A DNA stretch of 64,000 nt from Phoebastria nigripes. Lineage: Eukaryota > Chordata > Aves > Procellariiformes > Diomedeidae. The notes under the pieces are model-generated. The model was given only the letters and a program-made list of their open reading frames with translations, ran no database searches and had not been told where the DNA came from. Shown one piece after another: positions 23,461 through 36,669 of the stretch (its first letter is position 1; every line of letters begins with the position of its first letter). The position numbers were made by a program, and so were the translations under genes. The stretch lies in NCBI GenBank assembly GCA_035582835.1, contig JAYKAV010000944.1:593932-657931 (forward strand). Direction: 5' to 3'.

Positions 23461-25645
23461 GCACACCCTGATCTCTCGTGACTGTTATGGAAGTTCAGAT
23501 ACCTAATTCACATGTGGACCTCACCAGGTATAAACCAGGTTGTGGTGGATGGACACATTCTGAGGAATAAGGGAAACACTGAATTAGTACTGGCCAGCAT
23601 AAGAGGCAACAGTCTCTGGAGCTCAGCAGCCTAGCAGATATTGTGAAACTTTCATGACCTTGCTGTGGGATGATGTGGGAACAAACCAGCAAAACCCTCA
23701 GCTGCAAAANCAAGAGCTTTAGATTTGGTATCATAGAAAAGAGGAGAAATTTAAAAGCTGGAGTTTCCTGGCCAGTGCAATGAGCTTTGGAGCAGAAATC
23801 TGCAAGGAAATGGTCAGGATTGTATTTGTCAAGGCTGGAGGAAACACTGTTTACAGACCTACGGGACCGAAAGTTCTGAGTTTTTACTTGCATGAAGGAA
23901 TGCCTTGTGGAGTGAATTTACAACATTCAGCTGTGGTTTTATGTAACGTGCTGTGTGAGTTTAGAACATGCTTTGGCTGGGAGACAGTTTTTCACTTTTT
24001 GTTGGCTGGGAAAAGTTAAATAGCTCTTTCAAAAAGTAGGTTGTTGTTATTAAAGCAATACAATAGAGTCGATAAAAAAATAACACCTGCTTACTCCTCT
24101 TCAAATTATGTCTGTTTCAGAGCTTTACGTATCGAATTATCTTTGCTTCACTCTGATGTGAATAGTAGCTACTTGATCCCTGATTGATGGTGGTAGTTCT
24201 TATGAAAATAAGCAAACCTGATCTGATAAGCCAAGCCATTATTTATTTTGTAATCACTCATCTGTGCTACTGAGATACCCTTTTTATGTTCATCCCTCTC
24301 TGAGAAATCTGCATTCAGCTACGGATGAGGAGGGTTTGTGTGAACAGTTCCTAACTCTTTTCATATTACCTTAAACTGCAGAAAATTTGACTTCTTTGTC
24401 ACTCCAAGAAAATTTGGTCACCTTGCAGCAGAAAGATAGCTCAAAACTAATACACACTTTTGACTGCATTTCTTGACAGTGGCAACAAGATAAAAGCTTT
24501 AATGGCATGAACTTAGGATGCTGTAGTTGGCTTATTTGAGTTTCTTAGAATAAATATGCCTGTGAGATAACCTGTCCTATTGTCAACACTGATTAACAAT
24601 CCACTTGTGCTTTCTTTATTGAATTTATGACAAAATGCATCTATATGATGCATTTATAAAGTTCTATGGTTCTCTGCTGTGTCTGTTTTTTTCTACCTTT
24701 TTGATAGGGAATTCTGTTATGATAGACATGGTCAGTGCCCTATGGTTTTCTTTGCAGCCATAAGATACAACATCAGAGTTTGCTCAATATTATAGTTATT
24801 GTTCATCTGACTTTTCTTTCTTAATAAATTTTCCTACATTTCTGGGCTGTAGAATTTCATCTCATGTTGTGGGAGGAAAAATGTCTTAATATCACCACCA
24901 AAATGACTTTATTTTGAAACAATGAAATGTACAGGATGTATATGTCCACATGAAAACACAAATGAGCATCCCTGGAAAGCACAGGAGGACTAAGGACACC
25001 TCTCAAAATTCACNGAGGCAGAGGAGAAGTGCCACCATCCTATGCTGCGTGCAGCATGCTGCCAATTGCATACTATTTCTGTTCCCCTGGATGCAGCAAC
25101 AGCACATGTTGCTTGCTTTTATCCATGCTGAAGAAGGCAAGATTTTTTTTTAGCTTTCGATTCTGCATATATGCTGTTCATTTGATCAAAGGCCGGGCAT
25201 TTCACTTAGCCCTTTGACTGTTGCAAATATAGCTAATCATCCATTTGAAGTTAGAACTATGAACAACATTATGAAAGCATACTTTCTATTTTGCAATCAT
25301 TTTTTCATCTGGGAGGTCATGGAGTTCAGCAAAGAAGCCATTTGCTTTATTGTACTGTGAATGTGAAGCCAGTACTTCAAGCTAACGCTTATATTGGACG
25401 TTTAAACTAATAGAAATTACCCTACAATAAACTAATGTAAATATCAAATAGATTTGACTCCAAGAATGGGTTGTAAATAAAACATTTCCTGCTTTGTATT
25501 GCTTGCTCTGTTCAGCTTGCCAGTAATGTAAAAACATCCTAAATTTGTCTAGACAACAAGTTTTTATATACTTAGGCAGATGAATTCTCAATCTTCAAGG
25601 CAGATCTCCATGCTGATCTGGAAGATGAAGATTTAAAGGGCTAAG
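23461..25645. other. Intronic sequence, nothing recognised
   Basis: Overlapping frames at 23495-23893 and 23780-24019 lie on opposite strands and match nothing known. No other feature is supported. Confidence 0.5.
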
Positions 25646-25760
25646 CTGACTTGCCTACAGGAGTCTAGTGCCATTTGAGATGTCCTACCCTATCTGACCT
25701 GGCCTCCAGCTGCCACTCCTGCTGGGCACAGATCTCCTATGGGTCCTAGGACAGACGAGA
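25646..25760. mobile_element. Small TIR element, copy 2 (left part)
   Basis: The sequence acttgcctacaggagtctag then tgccatttgagatgtcctac parallels ggttgcctaaacttagcacc then tgcaatttgagatgctttgg in the 35.7-kb copy. The right end is not clear. Confidence 0.45.
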
Positions 25761-27005
25761 GGTAAGGCAACATAGTGGAGTCTGTAGTGATGCCAACACA
25801 CTGAAGCTAAACACCTTTACATCAGCCTGTAAATGTGTTCCCACATAGTTCAATGGCATCTAGGATCATTCTGAAGGGCTTCTAGTTCAGGCTTTTGAAT
25901 TTCTTGATCTTGATTATGCATCTGTTATAGCACTCTGAAAGTTTCACAAGCATATTAAATGTCAGGAGCATAGATTTGATAATGATATTAATAATGATGG
26001 CTTAAGTGTACACAGATTTACAGGGAAGAGGATATAGTTCCTTCTCTTCAGGAAGCTCTCAAGGAGCTTAGTTTAACTAAGAGATTAGTTATGGGGAGGA
26101 CATGGTAAAATAGTCTAGAAGAAGATCAAGGCAAAAGAAAGATGATTATGATTTGCTGTTGCTGTTCTGTGTTAGATCTTGTTGCCTTTGGGTTAAACGT
26201 AGCCCTTAAAACTGACTTAAGCAAAAATTTCCAGGAAACGAAAACTGAGAAATCATCTTGAGATGTGTGAGTCTCGAGATGTGTTGAGAATGTTATGTCT
26301 TAATTCTGCTCTGGCCTTTGAATCCGCCCATGTCCAGGTGAAAGATAAGGCTTGTAGTGGGATTCTCTGCATTGATCTGGAGAGGGGGAGAGGGGTTGGC
26401 CTGGTTTATAGTTTCCATACAAATTAAAAAATGAAACAAAAAGCCTTTTTTTTTTTTTTTAAATGACACATGCATTTTTAATGAGCATGGTGAAGTCTGG
26501 GAGCATTACTTCTGCTATCCAAACAGTTTGCTTATCCTTAGTGCAAAGCTGTGGGATCCAAAGAACACTATTCAAACCTCAAGTTTTCTCAGTGACAAAA
26601 GTGTGCCTAAGCCAGAATTCAAGTAAGTACTCATGAAACACTTTTCCACTGTTTATCCAAATCTAAAATAGAAAGCCAAAAATTTATCTGAAACAGGGCT
26701 TTTCAAGTCAGATATAAGAACATAATGGCACTTCAAAAAATTCTGAGCTCCACAAAGCTCACACATGGAAACGACAGATACTCAACATTCATAAAATATG
26801 CTGCTTGGGTATCTAAATATGGACATAGGAGTGTCCGCTTAAGCACTGGGGTTCAAACAATTTGATAACTGGATGTGCTACAGCATGTATCGACAATTGG
26901 CATACCCTGATGATGTTGCTTTCTAACTGATGTAAACGTTTGCTTAAATAACTCTCAAGATTTTCTCACAGGACCCAATGCAGATCAGCTGTACGGCTGC
27001 AAATC
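25761..27005. other. Intronic sequence, nothing recognised
   Basis: AT-rich; contains a poly-T run at about 26446-26460. No gene or named repeat is seen. Confidence 0.5.
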
Positions 27006-27084
27006 CAAAACAACACCATTAGAATCAATGGAATTACTTTGGATCTCCAGTAATGCAATTGAGATAAAAATCTGGCCCAGGAGT
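27006..27084. repeat. Ancient amniote palindromic repeat
   Basis: Reads ccattagaatcaatggaatt, actttggatctccagtaatg and caattgagataaaaatctgg. It closely follows the recalled sauropsid repeat 'tcaatggagttactccggatttacaccagtgtaactgagatcagaatctggccc'. The same family seems to recur at 45065-45125. Confidence 0.55.
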
Positions 27085-29004
27085 TTCTTTAATTTCAGCA
27101 TTTTTGTTTCCCAGTGAATTGTCAGAGAGTTCTGTGTATTATTTTCTGTTTGAAGTATGCCACTCAGTCAAATATAGCTCTCAGCTTTTGGGAAAACAAG
27201 TCAATACTTCCTGGAAAGAAAAATCAGAGCATGCTTTAGCAAGCAACATTGTCATGTCTGTTTTGATCTTGTGATCTTTTTGCATCAAGATCTCTTTCTC
27301 CTTTATTGACTTCCACAGATCGCTTGTAGACTAATCTTTTTTCCTTTCAGATCCAGGATGTCTACTGATTTCAGTAAGAGCTAGATTGCAGAAAGAGGTC
27401 AGCATGGGCTTTTTGGCTGATGGGCAATACCATCAACTGTATTATCAGTCTTGTGCTAGAACTTTGTAGGATTGCAGACACTGAAACCAACCCAGCTGGG
27501 AAAATCCAGGGCATTTCTCTTTGTGTTAATGCGTATCTGTCATTCCCAAGAAAGCATGGAGTTACAACAGATACTAACATAAGTATTTTCTCAATGGTGT
27601 ATCAATGGGCTTAAGCCTGTCTATAAATCATTTGTACACAAGCATATAGGAATATATAAAGGTATTTTGTTAAGAGCTGCTGTGAAACACAAAGGAGGAA
27701 ACATGCTGGACAGATGCTGCTATCCCTAAATATTTGGGTGTGTCTGAGGACATGGAGGGGTGGGATTTGCCTGAGTTCAGTCCTATTTTACAAAAATTTC
27801 AGTTCAGGAATCTCTGCTTCTATATCTTTGACTGATTTTATTCAGTGGCTCTGTAGNTAGTAATTTTGTCATCTTATGCTGCAGGGCTTATGAGCCTAAC
27901 TGGTGAAGTACCAGCTAGATGGATGTCTGCGTTCACACCATGCGGTGCTGACAAGGGAGATCAAAGCCCACGTTACAGCTCTCTATTGAGCTGATGTAGA
28001 AAAATCAGTTCTTCTGCCTTTCTCTCTTCATCTTCCTACTCCCAAGTTTATTTCAGCCTTTATTTGTTGTTTGTTTCCTCCCCACATTGTTTCCTGGATC
28101 TTTTGCTTTCCAGGATCTTCTATCATTTGACCTTGCCCCACATCCCTTTCTTCCTAGCTCCAGATTTTCCCCAGTCTTCAAATTTTCCACTTTCTTCCTC
28201 AGGGCTATGTTTCCGAAAAATCTTCTCTTCTCTTTATCCTTGCAAAGATAAACTTGTATTTTTTCTAGCTGACCTTTATTACATGCCATTTAGTCACGGG
28301 GTCTAAAAGTAAATCTCACTACCCAACATATCAAGGTGGACAAAATATATTCCGTCTAAAGCATCCTAAGATACCTCCTACTGCAGGACCATGTAGGTGT
28401 GTGCTCTGCTGGGCCACTGCAGAAAGTGTCATCAAAGACTAGGAAATCATCTTCAGTGACGCAGTGCTCCCAGCCCCCAGGACTTTTTGCTCTGCAGTTT
28501 TTGGTCCTGCCCTTTCCCCAAGCAACCAGCTTCCTATGGCTTATTGAGGTTAACATATTTCCATTCTGGCTGCTCCTTTCTCCTTTGCTTTGGTTATTTT
28601 TAGGTGACTCGGTTAAACCACATCTTTTTCAATTTTTAAGGGAACTGTATTTAAGGTGTTCATAGAAGAAAAACTCTTTTACACATAAAGGCACTTTGTA
28701 AGCTAGTAGGGAAAGGCATAATGAAGACCCATAGCCAGAAGCTTAAACTAGGTGAAGGTACATATTTGTAACAGCAGGTGACTGACAGTGAAAGCCATGG
28801 ATGCACCAGCTCTTCAGGAGAATAGTCAGTATTATTCAACTAATTATTTTGTATCAGGAAATGTGTGTAGTCAAAATTGTAGCTTTATGCATCAATGTTC
28901 CCATATCAGTGACTTTCACCCAAAAGATTTTTTAAATTTAGTTTTGAACTTTCTTGAAGTTGTNGTCTTTTAAAATCAGCTTTCTTTTTTCTGTGAAAAA
29001 ATGA
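27085..29004. other. Intronic sequence, nothing recognised
   Basis: Contains two pyrimidine-rich stretches (about 28010-28230 and 28480-28600) that create open frames without recognisable products. Confidence 0.5.
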
Positions 29005-29345
29005 ATACCAGAACTGGATACAATATCACAGAATGAACATAATCAATGACGTAAATAAAGGTCAAATTACCTCCCTGGGCACACTGCTGCTTATACACAT
29101 GTTTCTGTAGATGTGCCCTATTCGTTGTTCCTAGGTGTAAAATTTTTGGATTTCACCTTCCTAGATGTCAAATTCGGGGTTTAACTATGTTATAATGATC
29201 TCAACTGTGCAGTGTGAGCGCCACGGCGTTATCAGCATTTGCTGTAACTCTGACCTTCGTGTGATCTTCCAATTTTACCAGCACTAATTTTATAATTATT
29301 TCTAAGGCTTGATCACTGCGCTTCATAACAATTCTGGTGAAAATC
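29005..29345 (-). mobile_element. Ancient CR1 LINE fragment (minus)
   Basis: On the + strand, accagaactggatacaatat parallels the CR1 phrase 'ccagaactggatgcagtattccag'. Later, gtgatcttccaattttacca then gcactaattttataattatt parallels 'gtgtcatctgcaaattttatcagcaatgattttat'. Both lie in the expected order for CR1 ORF2 in reverse. Strongly diverged. Confidence 0.6.
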
Positions 29346-31780
29346 TATCTTAATCCAGTTATCATTTGCTGTATTGATGCCATGTAGCGCTTCTTTTTTT
29401 ATGAAAATAGTTATATGGTAGTAAATCAAACATGAAATGTTAACTGTATTGTATCTACAAAGTTTCCTNTGTCAGCTAAACTTGTAATCTCATCAAAGAA
29501 AGATGTTGGGTTTATATTTGACCTGTTTTCTACAAAAACATGATGATTGACACTAATTACCATTTGAATGTCATTTCATTTTGTTTGTTTGTTTTTGTTT
29601 TTAACCAAGTACAAATTGGCACAGTGTTGTGTGTGTTGTCTTACTTGTCCCTTTTGAAGTGCTGCAGGAAACCGGTGCTCATTCCTTCTTTTAGAATATT
29701 CAATACTAACCATCCACTGGTTGTGTGAAAACCGCATTTTTCTAAAAAGTTGAAAAATTAGACAACTTTGGGTTTATTAGCCAGTTCTTCATGCTGAAGG
29801 ACTCCCAACTGCAAACTTCAAGGCTCAGTTTTTGCATTCCGTAAAGAAAGCATCCCAGATTTTTTTTTTTTTAATATGGAAAATACAATATTTTCCCCAG
29901 TTGTATTTCTCAGAAATGGCTGAACAGTTATCCTAGAAAATTTGGAAAACTAATTGCCTCCAGCAAATACAATTTGATGACAACTTTCAGCCCAAAAGGT
30001 AAAGTTTCATGGAGCTTAAAACACCCAAAGAAAAATCCTGAAGAAAGAGGAGTTAGAAAATTACAGCGAGGGATTGTAGCATCCCTCCTCCTTCTCCACA
30101 TACACACACGAATGTGTACTTTTAATATCATCTCCCTCATTTTACTTTCTGTAATATTTTTTATTTTTATCTCAATCAGCTAATTATATCTTGGATGATT
30201 ATTTTTCATCCAACTCTTCTTGCCATTATATATACGTGGTTGCTATTTTATGTGCCAACAATCATAGGAAATAAATTTCCCCATTATCCCCTGATACATT
30301 ATTATAGGAAAAACCTTCAGTGCGAAATTAGGGGATTTAACAGGGCTGGAGGAAAACCTGATTTGTTTCATTGCCCTCTAGTGGCCTCNCAGCACGTCTG
30401 CAATGGCATGAAATGCAGGAGCGTGTCTTCCTTTCTCTTTGTGTGCAACACAAACCATCAGGTTTCTTCTCATTTGAGCATCCTAAAGTTGTTTGTCCAC
30501 ATTGGTGTAAACCACAGAGCACTGTTTTATGTATCAGATAAAGCAGAATTATCCTACCGGTGTTTGTAAATTATGATAGCAGGGGATTCTGTGGGTTTTA
30601 TATTTTGCTACGGAAAAGAGGAAGGTGCGCATTACCTGTATGAACATTATTTACCAAGTGAGTTTTGGGAGGGACGCTTATATATGATGGCCCGTCATTT
30701 AAATATATACAGTCTACAGAAGTAGACGTCATTTTTTAGGCATCGTTTTCTGCTGCCGTTGCTGTGTATAACTGTGAATTCATCACACAGTCCAGCTGAA
30801 GGAGGGCTTGGCAAATATTTAATCCCATTTATTTGAAAATTATCCTTCCATCTTGGAGTGGAAATCTTCATTGGCATCCACAGGGGCTGATCGTTGGGTG
30901 TGTGCAGGTCCACTTGCAGGTGCAGAAATGTTGAAGACTCGTGAGAGCTATGGTTTCGTGTCTTGAACTTGCTGAGCATCTTCAACCGCATTGATACCCA
31001 TGGAAATCATGAGCGCTTTGCACCTTTCAGAGTGAGCTCTTCACCGTTGTCATGCTCAATGCTTGACACTGGACAGAGACCATAGAAATCAATGGGATCT
31101 AATTCTCATTTTGCAAATAGAAGGAACGTGACTTCCCCCCCCGCCCCCAAATTTCATTGCAAGATAATGTTTCAACAGATATATCAGTAAGGTGCGTTAG
31201 CCATAGTGAATTAGATACGTACAAGACATACCGAGGGAAGGAAGAAAGGGGAATAATGCTTGTGTTGGGAAAAGATCATAATATTAAGAATGGCCTTTTG
31301 TGAATTTAAAAAAAAAAAANCAAAACTTGAGGCAAAGNTATTAATTTTGAATGTTAAGATCAGAGGAAATCAAACGCTGCTCCAGACCGGTTGTTACTAT
31401 TTTTTACTTTGAGTTGAAACGCAATGCACTTCTGAATTATGGCTTGTTAGTCTTAAAAATGAAGTGACTTTTTGCCATAAAATGTCTGTCTAATATATAT
31501 TGACTTTATACAATGTCATATTTCTGCACTATCCTGGAAGGAGAGGAAGGTAAAAAGCTTTACAGGGCGTTTTTGAAATGACAGCACAGTTCTGGCTCAG
31601 GTAGTTGTTTTAGGTAGGCATTAATTTAGTATCACGAGAAAATCACAGCTTTCATTAGAGACTCGAGCACCTGTGCAAAAGAGATGAAAGCACATTTATT
31701 TGTACCTCCGTGTTTGCGGATGCGCATTGAGAGCACAGGAAAAAAATATTGCAGCTTTGCACTTACTTCAAAAATGACTC
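29346..31780. other. Intronic sequence with candidate regulatory motifs
   Basis: No gene is supported. Two neighbouring Ns (31320 and 31338) follow a poly-A run. The CTCF-like sites at 30372 and 31784 are listed separately. A saat-type phrase near 31085 (catagaaatcaatgggatct) may be one more scrap of the ancient palindromic repeat. Confidence 0.45.
30372..30384 (-). promoter_or_regulatory. Candidate CTCF core motif
   Basis: The minus strand reads CCACTAGAGGGCA, which fits the vertebrate CTCF core CCASYAGRKGGCR at every position. Occupancy cannot be judged from sequence. Confidence 0.5.
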
Positions 31781-31783
31781 ACT

Positions 31784-31796
31784 CCCTCTGGTGGGA
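31784..31796 (-). promoter_or_regulatory. Weaker CTCF-like motif
   Basis: The minus strand has CCACCAGAGGGAG, matching the CTCF core except for A in place of C after GG. It lies about 1.4 kb from the stronger site, in the same orientation, and just upstream of a CpG-rich patch. Confidence 0.3.
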
Positions 31797-31827
31797 ACAT
31801 TTAATTCTGAACGTGTGATGCTGCTTT

Positions 31828-31850
31828 CCCTCCTCCTCCTCCTCCTCCTG
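31828..31850. repeat. CCT trinucleotide microsatellite
   Basis: About seven tandem copies of cct/tcc. The strand is fully pyrimidine. Confidence 0.9.
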
Positions 31851-31949
31851 CATCCACCCCCCTCGCCACATCGCATTCATCTTGCTTCGCGTGACATCTG
31901 CTCCGTGTGCTGCAGAGCAGCACTTTGGTTTCTATGGTAGCTGCTGTAG

Positions 31950-32140
31950 CCAGCGGACCCGCGGACCGGGTGGGAAGAGGAGGAAGAAAAAGCCCAAAGT
32001 GGCTGGATTTGGGTGCACGACGGCCGTTTGCCCTCGGCCGGTGGGCTGGGATGCGTTCAGAGAGGGTGCCCCAAGAGTAGATCACTCCCGTGGCCAGCAA
32101 CTGCTGGGGCATCCGGGGCCAGGGGCGTTTGCTTTCTCCT
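31950..32140. promoter_or_regulatory. CpG-rich patch inside the intron
   Basis: About a dozen CpG dinucleotides fall in under 200 bp (for example cccgcggaccggg and cacgacggccg), far above the surrounding AT-rich intron. A 149-codon frame starts at 31882 and crosses it, with an overlapping 123-codon frame on the minus strand. Neither has a known domain. Could be a small CpG island, an enhancer or an alternative promoter. Confidence 0.4.
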
Positions 32141-34699
32141 CCAGCATGAAGTGGCTGAAGGACAATAGTCAAGTGGAGGGTGTGAAGAACAGCAGATTGC
32201 GGGTTTGGTTGAACTTCACTCCGTGTTTCCTTTTGTCTTGTTTAGGTCTCCGGTTTTGCAGCAAATGGTCCTCGGCTTCTGCCTTTCAGATGGTGAAAAT
32301 GCAGATGCCAGACCTAAGATGTTATAATTAAGTGTCTATTTATAACATAGTTTGTCATTAGAATTACCATGTCATTTTTTAAACAAGAGAGGATAATGCC
32401 AGTTCACAATCTACACCTGTAGCTTGTTTTTTTTTTGTTTGTTTGTTTTAAGCACAGTTGTTCTTTGATTTGTTCTGGCTCTGAATTCATTAAGAGGCCT
32501 GAATTAGCATCCTGCCATATCGTCTGTGGCTTCTTTGCTCCCCCCAGGTATAAACACCGGGATTCTGAGCTGGCTCACTTCAGCTACAGTGAGTTGAATA
32601 AAATACAGAGCCCACTTCTTATTCTTCATTTGTTTTGAAATTCTTTATATAATGGAATCAGAATATGATTTGTGTTTCTTGGTTGAAAAACCTGTGAATA
32701 TTGTCATTCAGGTTGCAACGTCACGGCTCGTGTGCCACCGCTTGCCATGGGGCATTGCTGCTATGAAATGTCCTGTGTTCAGAATCAATGTTATCATGTT
32801 ATACCATTACAAAGATGTATTTATTTTAGAACAGTTTGTACATGGGAGACTAAGCCTGCAGGAGCTAGGATTCTCTAGTAAAATTAATATTAACTTGGCA
32901 AATATGAGAGGAAAGGTTGTCAGAGATTAATATCACTCCTGTTTCCCGTATCTGGTATAACAAAGGGCATGCATCACGTGCCAGTGTGTGGTGTGTGAGT
33001 TCGTGGATGATACTGGGCTTTGACATGTCTTCGGAGAGACAGCTACTAGCTTGATGGGGTAAAGTTAGCGTTGGATGTACTTTAGAGAACTCTGAGTAGT
33101 CTTTTTTACAGCAGATGAACAAGTCCTTTTCATGTCCGTGCTTCTTTTATTCCTTTTCTTTGAAAAATCTTTTCTTTTTTTGTTCCATTTTCTTTAATGC
33201 TTGGAATTTCAGGAAGCTAAGGCCAAGTGTTTCATCTCGTGTGAACAACATTTTGCATTTTCAGGCATGCCTGCTATACTTTGTGTGGTTGTATTATCTA
33301 GCTGTGTTTGTGCCTTGCATCTTTTCCATTTTGTCAGTTATTCCCACTTAATCCTGTATAATCTTTCCTTGAGTCTTTATCAGTGTGCCAGATCTCAGAT
33401 GCCCCTCAGTCTGTTTTAAGTAGCTGTCAATGGCATGATACGTTCTCTAAAACTCAGTTGTAGTCTGTTGTGTGTGACTCTCTGATGCTGTTCTAAAATA
33501 ACACAAAATAGGCTTTATTAGAAAAAAAATCACAGAAAATTATGCCAAAAGAAGAGGAAGACCTTTTACCAGTCTCCTTAGGATCTGTGGTTATCTCCCC
33601 ATTTTAAAGTGCTGCTTTTCTACTAAGCTGTTCTACGCTTAGTCTTGCTTCTGTTCCCATCTGTTGTGTGGAGCCTCTTCCAGTTGTATGGAAATCCCAT
33701 CCTAGTCTCCCATCTTTAAGGACATTTAATTTCTATTTATTATTAATAGTCCTCCTTATAAACTACTTTTTTTTTTTTCTTTTTTCTTTTTGTCTAAGAG
33801 CAGGCAGCAGTGAGAGGCTTCATTGCTTTTTAAACTGAATGAGCATCTGACTTGAATCCCTTGAGTTGCCTAGAGGTCATATTGGGTAGCTAAATTCCAC
33901 ATTGGAGTTCTAAAGGTAGCTGTAAAGAAGTTAAATCTCTTTAAAAGATGGTAAAGTTATCTGAGTCCTCCCCCTCACTTACAGAGGGCACCCACCATAG
34001 ACGGCACCTGATTTCTCTCAAATGGCCAAGTATCCTGTAACGGTGCTGTTCATTGCCGTAACTTCAACTGTAATCGATTTCTTTGGGAGCTGAGATCATC
34101 CCACATTTTCCAGTATTTGGCCCTGAACGGTCACAAACCCTGTGGTCCACTTTGGAGAGGTGGAACATGAATTCTGCTCGTAGGAGAGGCCACATCAGGA
34201 GAGGGGGGGTGGCCTGAGCAGTTACTTGGAGAAGGTTAAGATCTTTTCCTAAAATGGTGCCGGAAAGAAACTGATTGTGGTCAGTAAGGGTGTAAGACAA
34301 ACCACAAAAATCCAAAGGCCGAGGGCTACTTGCAATTGTGCAGACACCTGATTTACTCAGATTAGAAGTTCCTCAGGCCCAGCGTGGCTTTCATTTTCCA
34401 TGCATGGCACCATGCTCNTGTTCTCAACTTCCATTTGCTTTTTTGGCTACTGCTTCAATATATGTCGTTCATACTACTGCTACTAGAATAATACATACTA
34501 AAAAGTTCTTTCTCATCATTGTTAGAGTCCATGACATCTTGGTTGTAGGTGGGGTGTAGTTATATTTACATTTTTGAATGCTTCTTTTGCAGCAGTTGGT
34601 TGTTTTTTTGTCTCGAGATCAGTCACTTTATGACTTATGTGTCTATGTATTGATCAATGTTTAAAGATAATATTAAAAATGGGATTAGCACGTAGCAAT
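32141..34699. other. Intronic sequence, nothing recognised
   Basis: AT-rich with a T-rich run near 33769-33790. Short chance frames only. Confidence 0.5.
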
Positions 34700-34925
34700 G
34701 ATATATTAAATAGTGTAATTCATCATTCTGCAGAGGCCNTCATTAATTTAATTTGTTTAATTAAAATAGCCCATTAAAATGCTGGTGCTGGATTTAGTTA
34801 CTGGCATAAAAACACTACTGGCTTCCTTTTTGTTAATGGGACATAATATTATACAAGGTCTCAACAACTTCAACATTTTGCTAATTGAGTCAGCAGTTCA
34901 ATTTGAAATTAGTGTTGCTGGGAAG
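34700..34925. other. TAAT-rich block, possible conserved non-coding element
   Basis: Dense TAAT/ATTA cores (cattaatttaatttgtttaa and ttaaaatagcccattaaaat) are followed by sequence with no repeat signature. This resembles homeodomain-binding conserved elements. It is a visual impression only. Confidence 0.25.
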
Positions 34926-35671
34926 GAAAAACAAATCAAATATAGAACCTAGTTAGCATTTAAAACTTAAAACAGGGGGTTTCCTTATTTTCTTTTTAGT
35001 GAATGTGAGCAGGAGGTCAGGTTGTATGTGAACATTAAAAAATGTCATCACCCGACCTGCTGTATGCCTGACAATGCGTCATGTTTATACTGACAGAAAG
35101 AAGCAAACAAAACAAAATGAAGCCGTAATGAGGTAGAGCACGGAGGGACTGCGAAATCTTCCCCTCAGAAAGCTCTGCAATGTTTACTAATGCTGCTGGT
35201 TCAATATAAAAATGCAACCTGCAATAAAATGCCATTTTTTCCCATTTGTACTTTTGGAAGTTGCCCATGATAGAAAAGACAAAAATGAAATCATTCCATA
35301 CCTGAGCATAAAGGCACAACATATATCCATGCTGGTAAGCAGGTTTCATTTCCACCGTGGTTTTGAAACATTGTGCACGGAGTGGAGAAAGTCCAGTTTT
35401 AGCCCTTTGGTGAAGTTGCCTGTATTGCTAACATCATAGCCCTAACCTTCCTGCAGGTCTGGGTCTGCCTTCTCCTGCAATCTTCCCTCTTTGGGCTGAC
35501 TTTGAGCTGCCTCAAAGTGAAACCCCCAAACCCTTTTTTCTGTACAGAAATACAGTCACTGCCTGTGCTCGGGGCTGGCTGAGACATCTTGAATGACCTA
35601 CGCCAGTTCCTAAAACTTGAACACAAAGGTCCGATGGCGTGGTAATTCTGTAGTAGATGCTAGGGTAAAAA

Positions 35672-35834
35672 TTTGGTTGCCTAAACTTAGCACCTGGTGC
35701 AATTTGAGATGCTTTGGGATGTCTGAGACATTTGTATGGGGCTGTTAGATAGGTCAAAGGACCTGCAGGAGTCCTGCTTCTGGATCAGCAGCTGGAGATC
35801 AAAGCAAAGTACCTGTATTTAGGCAACTAAATCC
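35672..35834. mobile_element. Small TIR element, copy 3 (best preserved ends)
   Basis: The left end atttggttgcctaaacttag and the reverse complement of the right end, atttagttgcctaaatacag, share the inverted terminus ATTTRGTTGCCTAAA. The unit is about 160 bp. The interior has tgcaatttgagatgctttgg and gatgtctgagacattt, both shared in diverged form with the other copies. A target duplication is not clear. Confidence 0.65.
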
Positions 35835-36669
35835 AATCTCCAGTTTACTCGTAGACTCCTCTGCTGCAGGTTTGTCCAGAACAGGGTCATGGAGCGAGCT
35901 ACGATTAAACAACTTGCTCCGGCTTTCTCCTTGGGCTCTTTTGTTCTCTATTACAGGTGCATGTGAAAGCTACAATGATGCTGGTATGGTAAACACGGTT
36001 ATGGCCTGGGTCCAAGTGCTGCCCCACGCCTGTGCACACTCTTCAGTTGTTAGCGTGGTCGCTGGCATGGTTTTAGCCTTGTCTCACTAACAATCTCCAA
36101 AGCAATGCCCAGAGATCTGAGGGTGACAAGGTGAAGGACAGTTCCCAAGAGGCAGTTTCAGTGTGACCAGACCGTTGGGAGTAGGAGAGTCTGGTTGCTT
36201 GGACGTGAGCCCAGCTGCACCGCCTGGCCTGTGGACCGCATAATGAATAATGAATGATTCAGCACACTTTATTTTTCAGTATGAATGAAGCCATTCCGCA
36301 TCAAGAATTACTTCTGTGAATGAGAAGGACTTATACCATTCCCTTTGATCACGGTGAAATCAAGGAATACTCTTCTCTGCAGTTGTTTTAAATAATGCAC
36401 TTCACTTAGATGGGTGTCATTTTGCCTGTTGAGAAAATTGATGGAAGTATTTAGCAAAACCAGTGCCATAACCTTCTCTGGTGGTTGGAGATTTTCAGAT
36501 GCTCCAAGCACTGAGAAGGGGTGGGACCTGGGAACGCTTCTGGGTGACACTGTGAGGCACCAGCGGGGTATAGGGGGTTACATCTGGGATCTATTGGCCA
36601 AGTTATTTTCTGTAGAACTGGGGAATTGGAGCTATAATGATAATGTGGAAAGCATTTGTTCAGACCCCT
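35835..36669. other. Intronic sequence, nothing recognised
   Basis: No supported feature. Overlapping frames of 72-110 codons on both strands are chance. Confidence 0.45.

Noticed and set aside
31882..32331. 149-codon + frame over the CpG patch
   Set aside because: It has no recognisable domain. A 123-codon frame overlaps it on the other strand, and GC-rich composition explains the lack of stops.
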